From Seiridium cupressi (taxonomy: Eukaryota; Ascomycota; Sordariomycetes; Amphisphaeriales; Sporocadaceae), in NCBI GenBank assembly GCA_036674765.1, contig JARVKI010000047.1, forward strand, positions 62,001-126,000: a stretch of DNA of 64,000 nucleotides, given 5' to 3'. Position 1 is the first letter of the stretch; every line of letters starts with the position of its first letter. The notes below the pieces were generated by a model, which searched no databases, was not told where the DNA came from, and worked only from the letters and a program-made list of their open reading frames with translations. This document shows, piece after piece, positions 9,962-20,716 of this stretch. The position numbers and the translations under genes are program-made.

Positions 9962-12900
9962 TTAACCGACCCACCTTCTAGCATTCAAGAACATCTTGAA
10001 CCACGGACTGTACTGGCCCCACGAATCCTTCAGCTCATTCGGCGCGTAGCTGCACGCATCCGCCATGATCGTCCGCTCCGGATGAGGCATCATCGCTACT
10101 ACCCTTCCATCACGACTCTTCACACCCGCGATACCACGGGGGCTACCATTGGGGTTGGAGGGATACTGCTCCGTGACGTGCCCGTAATTGTCGACGTACT
10201 TGATTGGGATGAGGCCGTTGTCGTCCAAAGACTGCAACGACCCGCTGGAGGCGAACTCAGCGCGGCCTTCTCCGTGCGACACAACGATAGGGAAGGTTGA
10301 GGTGGTCATGCCATCAAAGAAAACGGACGGCTTCTCCTCCCGGATTTGGACCATGGAGAAGCGCGCCTCGAATTGTTGGCTTGTGTTCTCAACGAATGTA
10401 GGCCAGTGCTCGGCACCAGGAATGAGAGACTTGAGTCTGGACAGCATCTGGCAACCATTGCAAACGCCCAAACTGAAGGTGTCCGGTCTCTGGAAAAAGG
10501 TTTCGAAAGTGCGGCGGGCATTTTCGTGCATGAGGATTGATTTGGCCCATCCATTTCCTGCGCCGAGGACGTCACCGTAGGAGAAGCCACCACAGGCGGC
10601 AAGACCCCGGAAACCGTCCAGTGAGAAGCCATCAAGAATATCGGTCATCATCACATCAACCGCATCGAAGCCTGCTGCCCGGAACGCAAATGCCATCTCG
10701 GCATAGCCGTTGACGCCCTGTTCTCGTAGAATGGCGACGCGCGGCCTGGATCCCATCAAGTTCTTGAACGACGCCACTATTGGTAGACCAGTGTCAGCAG
10801 GATCGTATGTGAGCTTGTATGCGATACCAGGGTCCTTCGAGTCCGATATGGTGGAAAATTCCGAGTCGGCACAAGCTGGATTATCCCTCAACTTTTGCAT
10901 CTCGTACGAGGTACTGGACCACCATTGCTGCATTTGAACCCGATCCAAGTCCGCCAATAAGGTGGATCTATGGCGAACAACGAGTGACTGCTTCGTCGAT
11001 TGTCTGATAAACCCGATCTTCTTGATCAGACCGGGAGGCGGCCCACAGGTGGCAAAGCACCTCATGAACCTTGTCTCATCTGCTTTCCTGACCTGGAATA
11101 CGGCACCCAGCTCTTCGTTAAATAGTGCCTCAAGCACGTCAGAAACTGTGTCTGATTTGGTAATGCTACCGATGTCGATTTCGGCACCACAACGCCCAGC
11201 AAACATCATCTCTGCGAGAGTGGTAAGCAAACCACCGTCAGACCTATCATGGTATGCAAGTACAATGTCTTCCTCGTGTAATTGAGAAAGAGCATCGAAA
11301 TAGTCCTTAATCAGTTCCGCGTTCCGGACATCGGGGGCTTCATTGCCGAGTTGGTCGAGCGTCTGCGCAAGGGCGGAACCGCCCATTGCCTTGCGTCCTT
11401 CCGCGAGATCAACATAAATCAAGATAGAGTCGCCAATATCCTCAATGCGCCGGAGCTGTGGAGTCCAAGTGCTGCGTACATCCTCAACCAACGAGAATGC
11501 AGAAATGACCACTGTAACAGGAGCTGTAACACTGTTCAACTGGCCGGTAGCTTTGTCTTTCCAAGATGCCTTCATTGACGTTGAATCCTTACCCACGGGA
11601 ATCGAGATTCCGAGCTGGGGGCACAACTCCATACCAATGGCCTTGACAGCCTCGTATAACGCAGGGCCTTCTCCAGGATGGTTGACAGCCGCCATCCAGT
11701 TGGCAGAGAGCTTGACTCGTCGGAGGTCACCACGAACGTCTTGTTGGTTCTTGATATTGGCAGCACCCAAGTTCATGAGAGATTCGACGACTGCCATGCG
11801 AGCCGATGCGGCCGGAGATATCAAAGCCAATGTTGGTTTCTCGCCCATTGCCATCGCTTCTCCACGACGAGTTTTCTCGTCAATACCGAAGGACGTCATT
11901 GTAACGGCAACGTCGGCAACAGGCACCTGCCAAGGACCCACAAGCTGGTCTCGTGCTGTGAGACCGCCAACACTCTGTCGACCATGGTCAGTATACGAGA
12001 GATCGTGTTGTAAACCACAAGCGGAAGAAATTTCACTTACGCGATCACCGATTGTAATTAGGAACATTTTAGATCCAACGGAGGGCAGAGTAAAAACCAA
12101 CTCAGTAGCCTTGGAGATTGCTCCGGCCACGTCCGAAACACCAAATCTTTCGTTCAGGCTTGCTGCAGGGTCGAAGGGAGATAGAGTTCTGTGCAGAGTC
12201 TGGACGTTCTTCTCCAATCTTCGCCCAGGAGGGAAAAGGGCGTCCATGGGCAAGTCGATGGGTACAGGGCGCGCGGACGACTCTCTGTCCGTAAGGACTA
12301 GTTTCGCGCCGCCCTTTTCATCCTTTGAGATGACGGTTCCCACGTTAGAGAAGCCGCATCGCTCTCGCTGGCAGATCTTGGTGAACCGGTTCATGCCTTC
12401 TCTGTTGACCAACAAGACGTATCGTTCTTGGGCTTCGTTGCACCAGATCTCAAGTGGGCTCATGTTGCTGCCTGACACCTCAACTTGACGAAGCTCAAAC
12501 TTGCCGCCGAATCCAGCGTCCTTGACTAGTTCTGGCAAAGCATTTGAGAGGCCACCAGCACCGACGTCGTGGATCATAGCAATCGGATTTTGCTCTCCGA
12601 GACTAACACAAGTATTGATGACCATCTGAGCTCTTCTTTCCATCTCCGGGTTTCCACGTTGTACACTGTCAAAGTCAAGATCTGCACTTGCCTCCACAGA
12701 CTGGTTACTGGAGGCAGCACCTCCACCAAGCCCGATGAGCATAGCTGGACCGCCCAGCACAATGACGTGAGCGCCATCATGAACATCAGACTCATTCTTG
12801 AGGGCGTTCTGTGGTCGTACTGTACCTAGACCACCAGCAATCATGATGGGCTTGTGGTACCCGCGGTACCCGCCTTCCTTATCCTCAGGCGTCAACAGAG

Positions 12901-14455
12901 TTCGAAACGTTCCAGTCAAGGCTGGCCTGCCAAACTCGTTATTGAATCGGGCGCTACCAATTGGCGCTTCCAACATGATATCAAGACTGCTAGCATAGTG
13001 GGCTGGCTTCTTGATATCCAGCTCCCAGGATCGCTTCTTTCCTGGGATGAGCAGATCTGATACCCAAAAGCCAGCAAGGCCTCCTTTCGTAGTGGAACCT
13101 TTTCCAACAGCAGCCTCGTCACGAATTTCACCACCCGAACCTGTCGCGGCACCTGGGAAAGCTATTCACGCAATAATATTAGCTCACCATTCTCTATATC
13201 GTGAATTGTATGACTCCGGTACGACGGTGGTGGTGGGTCCAAACGCTACTCATGTACTGTAATGAGTGCTAGGGCACCAGCCGACATAGCCTATGAGGTG
13301 ACTTGGAAATCTTGAGACTCACTGCACACAGAAAACATGAGTTAGCCTTCAATTTGTCTTACTTCATTAATATCGTTGGGGGCTCTTGTTTGATAGGGCA
13401 GGACTTGGACGTGCAAAAGAGCACCTATGCTCAACAGAGTGCACTATGTTATTACGTACCGAGAAATGGCTGTGGGATGGTTATGTGTCTCGACTTTGGC
13501 AAGCATGTGGACGACCTCCTTGGTCAGTTTCCAAGACCCCGAGTTGTAGTCTGGAGCCCAATAATTGGCCACCTCGCCCTGCAGGACTGCGGCATTATCA
13601 CTGTACGCTGACACAGTATAGTCAGGAGTCTTCTTATGGGTATTCTTGATCATTTCAAAGAGACTCTTGTCCATGCGCTGGCCATCGATGGTCCAGGCTG
13701 CGTTGAACACCTTGTGTCGGCAATGCCTGTAGAACAATATCAGAGACACATGTCACGTAATAATTATTGACAACGGCGTCTTACTCGGAATTCACTTGTG
13801 CAAACATGAACAGTTCAACATCGTGAGGCGGGCGGCCGAGCTTTTGGAAGACGCCCACAAGGTATTCCATCTCGGCCTGATCAAGGCCCAGGCCTTTCTT
13901 CTGGTTGTACTCTTGCAGTATAGTCAAGGGCTCTTGACCACCTGCAAAGATGTCGACGACTACAAGAGGCGATTGGGCGCCTGCGCTAAACATGTCGGCC
14001 ATACTCGGGGGCTCGAAGGTCAAGGACTCGGTCATGCGATCGTATATAATGTCGCGGAAAGACAAGGCCTGTTCGCCGCTGAATGAAGACTCGAACTCAA
14101 TAGTGATGCGCTTTCCCCTCTCGATGCGGCTGACGGTCTCTTTCAAGCCGCAAACATGCGCAATGGCGGTGGCCTTGGAGCTCCATGGCGAGACAGTGTT
14201 GCGAGGAGTGATGTAGATGTCAAGCGAATTGTCGGTGCCCTGCGCAACGGCGGAGTCCTGGGTGTAATCGAGATCTAATAGTTGGTCGACCTGCTCGCGA
14301 CCGGATTTGTCGGTTTTCTTAAGATCGACAAAGTATAGCCAGTGTCCACGGACGTCCTTGACCTTGACTTCGCTGAGTTCGTTGATGCGGGCCAGTAGCT
14401 TTTGCGATTCGGCCGTCGTGAAGCACGACAAGCCAGTCAAGACCTCGTGCGACAT
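9962..14455 (-). CDS. ADE6: Phosphoribosylformylglycinamidine synthase (FGAM synthase)
   Basis: Fourth step of de novo purine synthesis: FGAR + Gln + ATP to FGAM, in the cytosol. Exons 14455-13785, 13726-13461, 13161-12041 and 11974-9962 give 1356 aa, the same size as yeast Ade6. Seen in order: N-terminal PurS-like domain; [11 protein letters not shown] at the exon 2 end, joined to [15 protein letters not shown] at the exon 3 start; GGGAASS; AIR-synthase-like domains; and a C-terminal class I glutaminase with the nucleophile Cys in GVCNGCQ and a terminal HPERT. Intron 1 is 58 bases and intron 3 is 66 bases, the latter stopless and a multiple of three, so a naive frame would read through it. 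The join between exons 2 and 3 needs a two-step (twin) intron, described separately. It shares a divergent promoter with the gene at 15408. Confidence 0.93.
13162..13460 (-). other. Candidate [D1]-type stwintron inside FGAM synthase
   Basis: Exon 2 must end with one extra base (TCT C) and exon 3 begin CT TTC CCA to encode the invariant SPFPG. A single GT-AG intron from 13459 leaves two bases and breaks the frame. Instead, an internal intron 13459-13322 (138 bases) begins GTACGT, has a GCTAAC branch point and ends TGTGCAG. Removing it joins G13460 to TGAGTC at 13321, creating the donor GTGAGT. The outer intron (161 bases) then ends at AATAG 13162 with a GCTAAT branch point, and the frame closes exactly. 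Twin introns of this type, with the donor split after the first base, are described in Pezizomycotina. Confidence 0.8.
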
Positions 14456-15407
14456 TGCTGAGAAGGAGAAGGGAGATTCTCCCTCCAGGTAGCGGATTGT
14501 GTGTCACTGGGTAGTAAGAAGGGTGACTGACTCCTGACAATGATGCAGCTTTATAGAGTCATCAGCAACGAGGAAAGGAACCCCTCCATCGGGGCTTTGA
14601 GTTGGGAATTTTATTTCCCTTATCGCTTATCAAATGGCGGGGTGCAGATTTGCGAGTCACATTGGAGCCGATCGCACGTACGGGTTTTTTTCAAGGCGGG
14701 CAAGCTTAGGGGTATATTTAGGTAGGAATGTTGGGTCACTTCTATGCTAGACCGGCCGGGTAGGGCTGGCTATAATCTTGGAAGCCTTAGGGACTCTTTG
14801 GAGAATCTGGTCGGCCCTTCTAATAGTGAAAGCCGCAAATAAATTATGGTTTTATCAAAGCGTACTGTAATGGGGGAGACACCAAATGCAATGCAGAGAT
14901 CATGCAGTGTCTGTCTGGCTACATGTACATAGTCGGATACACATGGTGTGATTTGGATGTTGTGTATAACGACTCTGGCCAATATCTGTGTCGTGGTCCC
15001 CAACCCGGCCAAGTCTCACGTTTTGCTTTGCTACCTGAAGAACAGCAGACCTGGCCTGAAAAAAAACATGCCCTGCTCGCACGTGTCGCGACTTCGGGGC
15101 TTCCCCACTGAGCGGTGACGAACCAATGAAACCAGGCTAAGAGGGCACCAGCCAAAGCGCACTGCGAATGATCGGCTAGCGCACGGTTGCTAAAAAAACC
15201 AGGCCTTCCCCGAAACGGACCCCCAAGTAAACAAACCCCCCGCGTAACCTGACCAGATAAACCCTGACATCACTCCCTCATTTCCACTTCTGAGATCATC
15301 GCATTGGCCATTGACTGGTCCTGCTGCTTTACTTGCTGAAGTCGCTTGACTGGCTCAAGTAAACCTCGCCCAACCCAACCTTGAACCGAACCCGACATCA
15401 AGCCATC
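14456..15407. promoter_or_regulatory. Divergent promoter region, FGAM synthase / nuclear-protein gene
   Basis: About 950 bases between two divergently transcribed starts (14455 minus, 15408 plus). Short pyrimidine tracts flank both starts. No specific binding site was identified with confidence. Confidence 0.5.
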
Positions 15408-17702
15408 ATGTCGCCCCCAAGACGACGCTCTGCTCGCCTCGCGAGTACCTCCAAGGTATGTAAACAAACCAGACCTCTCACCGCCGCATCACGCGCGACC
15501 GCTATTGAGCCTGCAAACGACGTACTGACCTTCGGCTGTTTCTTGCGTCAGACCCCCAAGGCATCAACGCATTCCCGATTGGGTTCTGTGATCGAGGGGG
15601 ATGAGGAACCATCACAGCAATCAACCCGCAGCCTAGATGCTATCATGTCGTCGCCTATGCCCGCGCCTAAACCCAGCACACCGGCTAGCGCAGCACCCGT
15701 TAAGCTCGCCATGTCCGAGATGCATCCCAGCAAAGTCCATCAGACCATGGCACCGCCGTCTTCTGGGCTGAAGTTCGGATTCGTCGACATTAATGCCGAC
15801 GGGAAATCTCGAGATCGGCCTTCGGGCATCAATCAGACAACCCCGTCCAAGACGCGAGTGCCCTCTTCGAGTTTCACCTTCCGCGTTGCTAGTCCCATGG
15901 GCGGTGAGATGAATCTGGGCCCTGAAGCTCGCCAAATGATGGAAGACCTGCGGGAGGAGGCTGCCAAGCATAAGGCCCAGATATTAGCAGACCGAGAGAA
16001 ACAGCGGTCAGAAGAAGACCACGAGGTCCAGGATGACCGAAGGATCGCCAAGGCAAAGGGCAAGATGGGCCGCTTTAGCGACATCCACATGAAGGAATTC
16101 AAGAAGATGGACTCGATCGCAGCGCGCCCTACTGGTACGCCGGCAAAGGCCCCCAACTTCACCCCGCTCAAATCTGGCGTCAAGCGCAGCCAGTCCAAGG
16201 CAAATCTCGATGAGCATGGATCTTCAGTGGGTAAAACGCGTCTTGCAAAGCCATTGCCGAAGGTTCCTGAGAAGGAGCATGAGCAGCCCGAGCCAACCAA
16301 CAAGCGTGCTAGACAGCGCATTGAGGACGACACATCGACCGTTCGCCCAGTATCGCGAGATGGCAGCCAGCTTCCCCGACCGAAGAGTAGTGGCAATGAC
16401 TCTACTCGAAGTGGCATTCCTCGCTCGCAAACCCTGACGAACCTTTCGACTCCAACCAAAGCGTCTGTTGCCCGAGCCAACCTCACCAAGACTCCCACCA
16501 TAACCTTGGTGAAGTCGCCCAGTAAACCCGACCTGGCTACCTCTATTAAGTCTGCTGGCAGAGCTGGACTTGGGGGTCTTGTCAAGTCGCCTACGAGATC
16601 TGACATTTCTTCTCTACTGAAATCACCTAGCAAGTCAGGCTTGGGTGGCAGTCTCAAGAAGTCTGCAACAACATTTGGTAACTTGGGCGCTTCGAGGGAC
16701 ATTCCCTCACTTGTTCAGACCCCCGGTCGGTTTGATAGAGTCAAATCGATCCTGAAGAGGCAATTCAGTGCGTCGAAACCCAAGAGCCATCTACCGCAAA
16801 TTGCTGGCGCGGTACCCAAGACCCCCAGTCGAACGGAGAAGGCAATTTCCATCATTCCCATGACCACACCTGGTCAGAAGTTTGCTGCTAAGCATGTCGA
16901 ATTTACTCCTGATACTAAACAAGCTGCGCTCAGCCAAAACTCGCCGTCTCCTACGAAGTCGAGTATTCCGAGATCAAAGACACTTCCGAAGCTTCCTATG
17001 CCCAACTTCCGCCCTCTTGACGCTGCGTTGAGTGCTAACAAGGACCAAACTGAGGTATCATATCCTGATCTCTCTTCTTATGGAGCAGATGGCGAGGAAG
17101 ACACCCAAATTTCCGGCGAGACTAAGGAATCTAGCGTGTTACCTGAGGGTGTTCCTGGCACGTTCTCGTTCCGTAGCGATCACACAATCCGGTTCGACAG
17201 CACATCGCCCAATGGTTTTGGCGGTTCAGCTGGACAGATCAGTCTCCGTCATGTCCGACCGTCTGTGGGACCAGCCGCCCGCATGCCTGGAGCGTTTCCC
17301 ACGGGCAATGAACCTTCGTCCCCCAACAAGGAAAACAATGATCCCGCCTTCATGACTGGTATTGCTCATGGCATGTCCAACAAGAAGAGGCACCGAGCTG
17401 TGTGGGACGATGAAGAGATCAAGTCGGGCATCTCTCATGGCATCTCCAACAAGAAGCGGCATCGAGCTGACTCGGTTGACGATGATGTTGACCAAGATGA
17501 GGGCGCTCAGCGAGGTGCCAAGAAGCTACGTCAAACCCCGGCGCCTGCTGAAGGCCAGGCACTTCTCGCTCCTAGGCTCATTGCGACCCCTTCGCCTTTG
17601 AAGAAAAAGCAGGCTGGCAATTCCCGTACACCTAGCCCACAGAAGAAAGGCATCAGTCTTAGTCGCCTGAACATGTTGGCCAGACCCAAGAACCGGAAGT
17701 AA
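15408..17702 (+). CDS. Disordered, probably nuclear protein with SPxK-type motifs
   Basis: Exons 15408-15455 and 15552-17702 give 732 aa. The 96-base intron (gtatgt ... tgcgtcag) is stopless and a multiple of three, so an unspliced reading adds 32 residues. The in-frame ATG at 15381 is possible, but 15408 starts the basic MSPPRRRSARL segment. The protein is Ser/Pro/Lys-rich throughout, with many SP/TP followed by K/R (VKSPSKPD, VKSPTRSD, LKSPSKSG), suggesting CDK-type phosphorylation. A helical, charged stretch lies near residues 160-225. Near the C-terminus is a tandem pair, GIAHGMSNKKRHRA and GISHGISNKKRHRA (from about 17358 and 17427), each a likely basic nuclear-localisation motif. I do not recognise the family. 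A chromatin or mitotic role is only inferred from composition. Confidence 0.75.
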   Translation: MSPPRRRSARLASTSKVCKQTRPLTAASRATAIEPANDVLTFGCFLRQTPKASTHSRLGSVIEGDEEPSQQSTRSLDAIMSSPMPAPKPSTPASAAPVKLAMSEMHPSKVHQTMAPPSSGLKFGFVDINADGKSRDRPSGINQTTPSKTRVPSSSFTFRVASPMGGEMNLGPEARQMMEDLREEAAKHKAQILADREKQRSEEDHEVQDDRRIAKAKGKMGRFSDIHMKEFKKMDSIAARPTGTPAKAPNFTPLKSGVKRSQSKANLDEHGSSVGKTRLAKPLPKVPEKEHEQPEPTNKRARQRIEDDTSTVRPVSRDGSQLPRPKSSGNDSTRSGIPRSQTLTNLSTPTKASVARANLTKTPTITLVKSPSKPDLATSIKSAGRAGLGGLVKSPTRSDISSLLKSPSKSGLGGSLKKSATTFGNLGASRDIPSLVQTPGRFDRVKSILKRQFSASKPKSHLPQIAGAVPKTPSRTEKAISIIPMTTPGQKFAAKHVEFTPDTKQAALSQNSPSPTKSSIPRSKTLPKLPMPNFRPLDAALSANKDQTEVSYPDLSSYGADGEEDTQISGETKESSVLPEGVPGTFSFRSDHTIRFDSTSPNGFGGSAGQISLRHVRPSVGPAARMPGAFPTGNEPSSPNKENNDPAFMTGIAHGMSNKKRHRAVWDDEEIKSGISHGISNKKRHRADSVDDDVDQDEGAQRGAKKLRQTPAPAEGQALLAPRLIATPSPLKKKQAGNSRTPSPQKKGISLSRLNMLARPKNRK

Positions 17703-18415
17703 TTGCATACAAGGCAAGATGTGTGTGGGCCTGATGTTTTATGTCTCAGCTGAATCATTGGTGGCAGGCCAAATTGTCTGATGTCAAGCCATTCTCGCGG
17801 GCATTCTGGAGGAATTAGGAACACGGAAGACTGCCATCACACAGACTCGCTCTTGGATGAGCGTTCATGCACAGGAATTGTTGTAAAGCTAGAAAATCAG
17901 GAGTTCGCATGATTACATATTGAGTGGGTGTTTGGTGTCGGAGTTCTATGGCGTCAGAGGCCACGTAATTAGGTAGCGCCTTTAGGGTTTGTGAATAATG
18001 ACAAGAGTGTTGATCTGACTTTGAAAAGATGATCCCTCCTTCAATATCCTATTGCAAAAAGACGGGCAAGTTTTGATAAGCTCTTTCCCCAATTTAATAT
18101 TTCGTGGCAGGACAAGTTGGCAGGACAAGTTGGCACTATTTGCGACTTCCACGAACCGTCTTGCCCGCGCTGGCACGATTCATCCTCTTCAACTATTTTA
18201 GGGGCCATTCGAGCTCGAGATCCGGGACTCGTTGTGCTGCTAGCTGTCGAGATCTCTGCTTCTTACCCCTCTTTATCAATTCCAGCATCTTATACCTATT
18301 TCTGCCTACTCATTCCGAGATTGCAGTGCTAGAAAAGACATTCGTTCCCGGTGACGGTGCAGCGCGGCTCGTCACATCCCTCTCATCAGGTACAATTGAC
18401 CCCCCAAAATCGACA
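17703..18415. other. Intergenic, 3' UTR then CT-rich promoter
   Basis: About 700 bases. The first half is AT-rich, as in a 3' UTR. The second half is CT-rich and leads to the LIM-type gene start at 18416. It contains a short perfect tandem repeat at 18105-18130. Confidence 0.4.
18105..18130. repeat. Two tandem 13-base units
   Basis: The unit TGGCAGGACAAGT occurs twice in a row, followed by a partial third copy. It lies about 290 bases upstream of the LIM gene start and is probably a small slippage duplication. Confidence 0.7.
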
Positions 18416-20104
18416 ATGGCAACACACCATGATCTATTCACCTGCACCTTCTGTTACCACCTAGCTCGTGGGCCTCCTCGCGTTCTGGGTCGGAGCATTC
18501 GTCTCGCCTGTGAATCCTGCTACAACTCCGTACTCGACCTGGCAGCGTGTTGGGTATGTAGCGAGGTCGTGTATCGCGGCGAGGAGTGCGTGAGTCTTGG
18601 CTAGTGCTTTTGGCATCACGCTTGCTATGGATGTCTGCTCTATGGCAGCAGGCGAATCGTGCGGGGCCCGCTGTTGAAGGAGGTCTTTTCGGACGGAGAA
18701 GACGAGAGATCTGAGAATGCCATGAGAGAAGGCTCTTATGCCGTTTCTGGGACAGGCAGAAAGGCCAAGGAGATCGATACAATTCCCCTATGTGCTAATT
18801 GCGTTGTCGACACCGAAGACGACAAGCAGAGCACGGTGGTGCAGAAAGCACTCAGGAGGATAGACACCACGGACGGGGGCCTTAGTCGCAATCGCTAGGA
18901 AAGAGGAGATGCGGTGCTCAATCGTGTTAGCCCTGGAAAGGTCCACCGTGCTGCAGGACGGATCACAAGAGGTGCCGAAGGGCTTGCCGCCCATCAATTT
19001 CCTTGTACTTCTCGACTGGCCACCGACGGGGTTGCTGACGACGGCGAATACAGTAGCTGCTGCGTTATCCCGTTAGACTCTACTATCTACGTCAACATCA
19101 GCGATCCCGTCAGCCTCCCGGCTTTCAAACCAAGCTCAACAAAGCCTATACCTCGGTGGATGCAGCCACCATGGATGAATACACTTCCAAACCAGCATCA
19201 ACCATCAAGAGCGGTCAACCCACGTCCTCGATCTATTCTAGACAATTACTTCAGTGATGTTGTTTCTGAATCCGCTGAAGATGCAAGCCTTTCGTGTCCC
19301 ACCACGATTTGCCCAACGGCTATGCAAACACCAACTCAGGTACTCCCGCCGCATGAGCATCGAATGGTAGGCCGAGCAGAGGAACACACAACGCATCAAT
19401 CCGCAAGTAACGACCTCGGAAATTTCAAACATCCTCCTGTTGTCGTTGCACGAGGCCGAGCCATATCTTTCGTAACCTCTGAGCCTCTAAAGCGGCCTTC
19501 CTCTCGACTTATTTCCCAAAACCTGGCAGATATTAGCTCGCCAACTCCAGATGACATCGCTCGTTCCAAGCCAGCTTCTCCATATCCCGCTCCGCCACGA
19601 AGCACGAGTGGAGTTCATCTGAACCCATCACGTCCGCGATCAGCTGCACAGATCAGTGATACACTCAAAGACATCCAGAAGACCCCTCGATTATCTCCAC
19701 AGAAAAGGCACTCCTCCCCAGTGTCGGATATAATGACCCAGATCAAGAGCAAGATGCGTCGAACTCCTCCACCACAAAGTAAAGAATATCTTGACCTTTA
19801 CAGGCCAGCACATGCCAGTTCCAAAGCCGCCAACACAGCTACTACCAGTATCGCTGTCGCCGGCCGGGCAAGAGTGAGGCGGATAGGAAATTGGAACAGG
19901 CAACAGCCAGTCGTCGAGATCTCCCGGCGAGACAGTGGATCACGACCCAGCGCGGAAACAGGTCATGCTGATGCTCGTCAAGTGCAAGCTCCTCGTGGGA
20001 TGGACGCAGAGACAGCGGTAAATACCCGCGGTGGTTTAGAAATAAGCAGCGCGCATGGAGACCTATGGAAGTTCCTCAGAAGGGGTCGAGGTTGTGGAAA
20101 GTAG
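18416..20104 (+). CDS. LIM-type zinc-finger protein interrupted by two in-frame TAG codons
   Basis: One frame runs from the ATG at 18416 to the stop at 20102-20104 (562 codons), broken only by TAG at 18602-18604 (codon 63) and 18896-18898 (codon 161). The Cys/His spacing is LIM-like: CTFC, then CESC, CWVC, then HHAC and YGC, then CANC. The first TAG falls between CVSLG and CFWHHAC, inside the zinc finger, where the fungal family (from memory) has Trp. The second falls in LSRNR*ERGD, also a plausible Trp. After it the frame continues with typical family features: a PIPRWMQ segment and a long Ser/Pro-rich tail. An intron cannot explain the first TAG: the GTGAGT at 18590 pairs only with acceptors giving 59 or 62 bases, out of frame, and would remove the HxxC ligands. 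The alternatives are editing, readthrough or a pseudogene. Confidence 0.65.
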
Positions 20105-20375
20105 GTACCCTAACTCATACAACGCCCACTTGTAAGTACACAATTTCAGCAGCATCCCACCTTTTGACTTGTCGTGTCGATTTCCTGTTTACTTCGGGCT
20201 CTTGCAATACTTCTGTCTACCCTTGACACCAACCAGCGCTTTACCCCTTTCCAGGCAACAAACCTTCTCAACCCCACAAACTTGCTCTCACTCAGCACCA
20301 TGCCAAACTCTACAGCCAACAGACTTTACATATCTGCTCACTGGCTACCATATATTTACAAATTAAGAGTCTTTC

Positions 20376-20479
20376 CTTCAAGCTGGGTTGGTTTACTCGC
20401 CTGGTTGGCAGCTTTCAGAGAGCAGCCTCCAGGTCGACTACGGTTCGATTCCGTAGGTGGTTATCATCTTTATTTTTTG
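20376..20479 (+). ncRNA. tRNA-like element, copy 1
   Basis: Contains an exact B-box (GGTTCGATTCC) in a 5-bp stem (TACGG/CCGTA) with a 7-base TTCGATT loop. A near A-box (TGGTTTACTCG) lies upstream, CCTGG/CCAGG can form an anticodon-like stem with an oversized loop, and a run of six T follows. The acceptor-like ends pair only partly (AGCTG with TGGTT, including wobbles), so it is not a standard tRNA. It could be a tRNA-derived repeat or an unrecognised Pol III RNA. Confidence 0.4.
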
Positions 20480-20613
20480 CTTCCATTTCTCATATTTCCT
20501 TGTACTTCGGTATCTCCCTCAATAGAATCCACTTTCGAGTTCTAACAAACTCAAAACCGGCCAGGCCGCAGTGGCAATGCCGAACTAACACATATCTCGA
20601 CAACCCGTCTTTT

Positions 20614-20716
20614 CTTCAAGCTGGGTTGGTCCACTCGCCTGGTTGGAAGCTTTCAGAGAGCGTCTTCCAGGTCGACGACGGTTCGATTCCGTCGGCGGCT
20701 ATCATCTTTACTTTTT
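20614..20716 (+). ncRNA. tRNA-like element, copy 2
   Basis: Duplicate of the element 238 bases upstream, with the same order of near A-box, CCTGG/CCAGG stem, B-box GGTTCGATTCC and a T5 tail. Differences from copy 1 keep the T-arm paired (GACGG/CCGTC versus TACGG/CCGTA), and the outer pairing improves (AGCTG with CGGCT). Paired changes of this kind suggest selection on RNA structure, although two copies give little statistical weight. Confidence 0.4.

Noticed and set aside
11445..12488. 347-codon plus-strand open frame
   Set aside because: It is antisense to FGAM synthase exons 3-4, which carry unmistakable catalytic motifs. The frame is a by-product of codon bias.
13162..13459. Frameshift mutation or assembly error in FGAM synthase
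   Set aside because: First considered because one-step splicing is out of frame. The twin-intron reading restores the conserved motif and family length with consensus signals at every site, so no error is needed.
15833..16702. 289-codon minus-strand open frame
   Set aside because: Antisense to the SPxK-rich gene; no domain, and the plus-strand frame has the splice signals.
18590..18651. Intron removing the first TAG of the LIM gene
   Set aside because: A GTGAGT donor exists, but the two possible acceptors give 59 or 62 bases, both out of frame, and the splice would delete zinc-binding His and Cys.
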